64,000 bases of DNA, taken from the NCBI RefSeq assembly GCF_040024445.1, contig NZ_CP157276.1, forward strand, positions 558,001-622,000, read 5' to 3'. Shown in pieces: positions 61,194-64,000 of the stretch. Position 1 is the first letter of the stretch; every line of letters starts with the position of its first letter. The notes below the pieces were generated by a model, which saw only the letters and a program-made list of their open reading frames with translations, was not told the origin of the DNA and did no database searches. The DNA comes from Prescottella soli (GTDB lineage: Bacteria; Actinomycetota; Actinomycetes; Mycobacteriales; Mycobacteriaceae). The position numbers and the translations under genes were made by a program.

Positions 61194-62279
61194 TCACGGC
61201 ACAAGAACAGCCGCACCGCCGAACGCCCCGCCGGCGAGGTCCGCGAGCGCCTTGTCGGCGGCGTCGAGCGGATAGCGGTGGGCACTGACCCGCAGGCGGT
61301 GCTGCTGCGCGAACGCCAGGAAATCCCTCGCGTCCTGCCGCGTGTTGGCGGTGACGCTGCGGACCTGGCGCTCGCGGAACAGGTGCCGCTGATAGTTCAG
61401 CGGCGGAATGTCGCTGAGGTGGATGCCGGCGAGCGCGAGCGTGCCACCGGCGTCGAGCGCCTCGAGCGCGGGCGGCACGAGGTCGCCGGCCGGTGCGAAC
61501 AGGATCGCCGAGTCCAGGGGTTCCGGCGGCGGGTCGGCCGCGCCCTGTACCGACGCCGCACCCAGACTGAAGGCCAGTTCACGCGCCTCCTCGCCGCGGG
61601 TCATCACGTGGACCCGAGCGCCGCGGGCCAGCGCGACCTGCGCGGTGAGGTGGGCGCTGCCGCCGAAGCCGTAGATCCCGAGGCGCCCGCCGTCGGGCAG
61701 GTCGGCGCGCAACAGCGACCGGTAGCCGATGATGCCCGCGCACAGCAGCGGCGCGATCTCCACGATCGGATATCCGGTGGGGAGTTCGAGCGCGTAGTCG
61801 GCCGGCACCGTCGTGTACTCGGCGTAGCCGCCGTCGGCGTCCCACCCCGTGTACGTCGAGTAGGGGCACAGGTTCTCGTCACCACGCACGCAGTAGCGAC
61901 AGTGCCCGCAGGTACCCCGCAGCCACGCGATTCCCACTCGCTGGCCCACCTCGAATCGCCCGGCGTGTTCTCCCAGGTCCTCGCCCACCCCGACGACCTC
62001 GCCGACGATCTCGTGGCCGGGAATCACGTTGAGCCGATGGGGCGGCAGTTCGCCCTCGACGACGTGCAGGTCCGTCCGGCACACGCCGCACGCGAGGACC
62101 TTGACGAGCAGATCCTTGCTGGTGGGCCGCGGGAGCAGTTCGCGGTCCATCCGGAGTGGGCGATCCGCCAGCGGCCCGGGTCTGGTGGTACGCCAGGCGC
62201 GCATCGTCGTGGTCGCCGTCGTGGTTCGTGAGGTGTCGCTCCGCATCCCGGATCCGTACTCGTCGTCGGCGATGGTCAC
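61194..62279 (-). CDS. Zinc-dependent alcohol dehydrogenase (AdhP/AdhA-like)
   Basis: 361 residues from a GTG. Catalytic zinc ligands [15 protein letters not shown] and [15 protein letters not shown], structural zinc cysteines in [17 protein letters not shown], Rossmann motif [17 protein letters not shown]. Oxidises alcohols or reduces aldehydes with NAD(P). The first 25 residues are Ser/Thr-rich and unlike the family, so the real start may be the ATG at 62204 ([12 protein letters not shown]). Divergent from the phosphoketolase gene. Confidence 0.88.
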   Translation of the reverse strand: MTIADDEYGSGMRSDTSRTTTATTTMRAWRTTRPGPLADRPLRMDRELLPRPTSKDLLVKVLACGVCRTDLHVVEGELPPHRLNVIPGHEIVGEVVGVGEDLGEHAGRFEVGQRVGIAWLRGTCGHCRYCVRGDENLCPYSTYTGWDADGGYAEYTTVPADYALELPTGYPIVEIAPLLCAGIIGYRSLLRADLPDGGRLGIYGFGGSAHLTAQVALARGARVHVMTRGEEARELAFSLGAASVQGAADPPPEPLDSAILFAPAGDLVPPALEALDAGGTLALAGIHLSDIPPLNYQRHLFRERQVRSVTANTRQDARDFLAFAQQHRLRVSAHRYPLDAADKALADLAGGAFGGAAVLVP

Positions 62280-62454
62280 GGCCAGTGCGCGACATCATCG
62301 GAGGTGCCGGTTGTCGTCTCTTCCAGGATGCCTGGTTCGGCGCGCTCGCAACAGGGGGAATCGGAGGAACCGGTCTCGTCGCGCCAAGCGCTGGCGGCCG
62401 ACGCCCGCTGCGGTCAGGATGGAGGCACCTTCGCCCTATCGGAGGAGTCGACCC

Positions 62455-64000
62455 GTGGAAACCAGCCCCGACGGCGATCTCGCATTACTGCACCGCTACT
62501 GGATGGCGGCGAACTATCTGACCGTGGCGCAGATCTACCTCCGTGACAACGTGCTGCTGCGCAGTCCACTGGCGGCGCCGGACATCAAGCCGCGGCTACT
62601 CGGGCACTGGGGCACCAGTCCCGGACTGTCGCTCGTGTACGTGCACCTCGACCGGCTCATCCGCCGCACCGACGCCGACGTCCTGTTCATCGCCGGCCCC
62701 GGTCACGGCGGCCCAGCCGTCGTCGCGAACACCTACCTCGAGGGCACGTATTCGCGGCTGTACCCGGACGTCACGCCGGACGAGGCCGGGCTGCGGCGGT
62801 TGGCGCGACAATTCTCCACGCCCGGCGGCATTCCGAGTCATTCCGGTGTGGAGACGCCGGGATCGATCAACGAGGGCGGCGAGCTCGGGTATTCGCTCGC
62901 GCATGCGGCGGGCGCGGCGATGGACAACCCCGACCTGCTCGTCGCGTGCGTCGTCGGTGACGGCGAGGCCGAGACCGGGCCGCTGTCGGCGTCGTGGAAG
63001 GCCCCGTTCTTCCTCGACCCGGCGCACGACGGCGCCGTGCTGCCGATCCTGCACCTCAACGGGTACAAGATCTCAGGCCCGACCGTGCTCGGGCGCCGCT
63101 CGGACGAGGAGGTGCTGGCGCTGCTGCACGCGTTCGGCTGGGATCCCGTGCTGGTCGCCGGCGACGATCCGGCGCAGGTCCACCGGGACATGGCCGAGAC
63201 CGTCGATCGCGCCTACACCGCGATCACTCGGATCCGCCGCGACGCCCGCGAATCCGGCTTCACGGAACGCCCACGGTGGCCGGCGATCGTCCTGCGCACA
63301 CCGAAGGGCTGGACGGGACCGAGCATCGTCGACGGCCTCGAAGTCGAGGGCACGTTCCGTGCGCACCAGGTTCCGGTCGCCGACGTCCGCGACGACCCCA
63401 CGCACCTGCGGATCCTCGAGCAGTGGATGCTCTCGTACCGACCCGAGGAACAGTTCGACGCGCAGGGCAGGCTGGTCCCCGAACTCGCCGCGCTCGCACC
63501 GGACGGCGACCGGCGGATGGGCGCGAACCCGCACGGGAACGGCGGGCAACTCCTGCGCGCGCTCGAACTTCCCGCCGCGGACCGGTACGCCGTCGAGGTG
63601 CCGTCACCGGGCGCGGTCCACCACGAGACCACCCGGCCACTCGGCGAGTTCCTCCGCGACGTCTACGTCGCCAACCCCGACAACTTCCGACTGTTCTGCC
63701 CCGACGAGACCAACAGCAACCGCCTGGGCGCGGTGTTCGAGGTGACGGACCGCTGCTTCGTGGGAACCCTCATTCCGGGCGACGACCACGTCGGCCATCA
63801 CGGACGGGTGATGGAAGTGCTGTCGGAGCACCTGTGCCAGGGCTGGCTCGAGGGCTATCTCCTCACCGGTCGGCACGGGCTGTTCGCGACGTACGAGGCC
63901 TTCGCGATGGTCAGCGCCTCGATGACCATTCAGCACGCCAAGTGGCTCGAGCGCTCGCGCTCCATCGACTGGCGTGCTCCGGTGGCGAGCCTGAACATCC
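62455..64000 (+). CDS. Phosphoketolase, N-terminal part (runs off the window)
   Basis: 515 visible residues of about 800. GTG start with GGAGGAG 7 nt upstream. Thiamine-diphosphate enzyme: [82 protein letters not shown], and [17 protein letters not shown] at the start of the pyrimidine domain. It splits xylulose-5-P (and often fructose-6-P) with phosphate to acetyl phosphate, a bypass from the pentose phosphate pathway. The C-terminus lies beyond the window. The gap 62280-62454 shows no other gene. Confidence 0.93.
   Translation, partial: METSPDGDLALLHRYWMAANYLTVAQIYLRDNVLLRSPLAAPDIKPRLLGHWGTSPGLSLVYVHLDRLIRRTDADVLFIAGPGHGGPAVVANTYLEGTYSRLYPDVTPDEAGLRRLARQFSTPGGIPSHSGVETPGSINEGGELGYSLAHAAGAAMDNPDLLVACVVGDGEAETGPLSASWKAPFFLDPAHDGAVLPILHLNGYKISGPTVLGRRSDEEVLALLHAFGWDPVLVAGDDPAQVHRDMAETVDRAYTAITRIRRDARESGFTERPRWPAIVLRTPKGWTGPSIVDGLEVEGTFRAHQVPVADVRDDPTHLRILEQWMLSYRPEEQFDAQGRLVPELAALAPDGDRRMGANPHGNGGQLLRALELPAADRYAVEVPSPGAVHHETTRPLGEFLRDVYVANPDNFRLFCPDETNSNRLGAVFEVTDRCFVGTLIPGDDHVGHHGRVMEVLSEHLCQGWLEGYLLTGRHGLFATYEAFAMVSASMTIQHAKWLERSRSIDWRAPVASLNI

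Overview
The window is high-GC actinobacterial chromosome, most likely from Rhodococcus or a close relative in the Mycobacteriales. The evidence is gene content and order. The block sufR-B-D-C-S-U-sufT, mptB, an ABC pair, ctaA, qor, ctaB, tkt-tal-zwf-opcA-pgl, secG, tpiA-pgk-gap, whiA-yvcK-rapZ-uvrC and ribH-ribBA-ribE-ribD-rpe matches the Mycobacterium tuberculosis Rv1408-Rv1473 segment almost gene for gene. Extra genes are interspersed. I cannot name the species. I recognised no rRNA, tRNA, CRISPR array or transposase.

Layout. 1-3.6 kb: a partial ABC-F ATPase (divergent), an SDR reductase and a lycopene-cyclase-family enzyme that overlap, then the C-terminal part of an alkaline-phosphatase-superfamily gene. 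3.6-10.95 kb: a foreign-looking segment separates that C-terminal part from its N-terminal part at 10.95-11.16 kb. It holds a NarL-type response regulator, a large histidine kinase that appears internally duplicated, a 31-bp tandem repeat and a LuxR/MalT-like regulator with a degenerate P-loop. 11-18.9 kb: Ku, then the whole SUF iron-sulfur operon read leftward with its repressor SufR at the head. 19-27.8 kb: the mannosyltransferase MptB, an ABC exporter pair, a secreted Gly/Ser-linker protein, and haem A biosynthesis (ctaA, ctaB) flanking a quinone reductase. 28-34.5 kb: the pentose-phosphate operon. 34.7-40.9 kb: an accessory region with small regulators (MarR, LysR), a hydrolase, a tandem pair of paralogous proteins of unknown family, a YCII protein, a DHDPS-family aldolase and a low-GC ankyrin protein. 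40.9-49 kb: ppc, secG, a secreted tyrosine phosphatase and the lower glycolysis operon gap-pgk-tpiA. 49-58.7 kb: whiA-yvcK-rapZ-uvrC and the riboflavin genes with rpe. 58.7-64 kb: a GH65 phosphorylase/hydrolase, a zinc alcohol dehydrogenase and the start of a phosphoketolase cut by the window end.

How the genes work together. Central carbon flux dominates: the oxidative and non-oxidative pentose phosphate pathway (tkt, tal, zwf, opcA, pgl, rpe), triose metabolism (gap, pgk, tpiA), anaplerosis (ppc) and phosphoketolase. Cofactor supply runs alongside it: Fe-S clusters (SUF), haem A (ctaA/ctaB) and flavins (rib genes). Many genes in the operons overlap by 4 bp (ATGA or GTGA). Several single genes lack a Shine-Dalgarno site but have a TAnnnT -10 element 6-8 nt before the start codon, so they look leaderless.

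The most unusual part is 3.6-10.95 kb. There a segment with a distinctive sensory system has interrupted, and apparently deleted part of, a phosphodiesterase/phosphatase gene between the carotenoid cyclase and ku.
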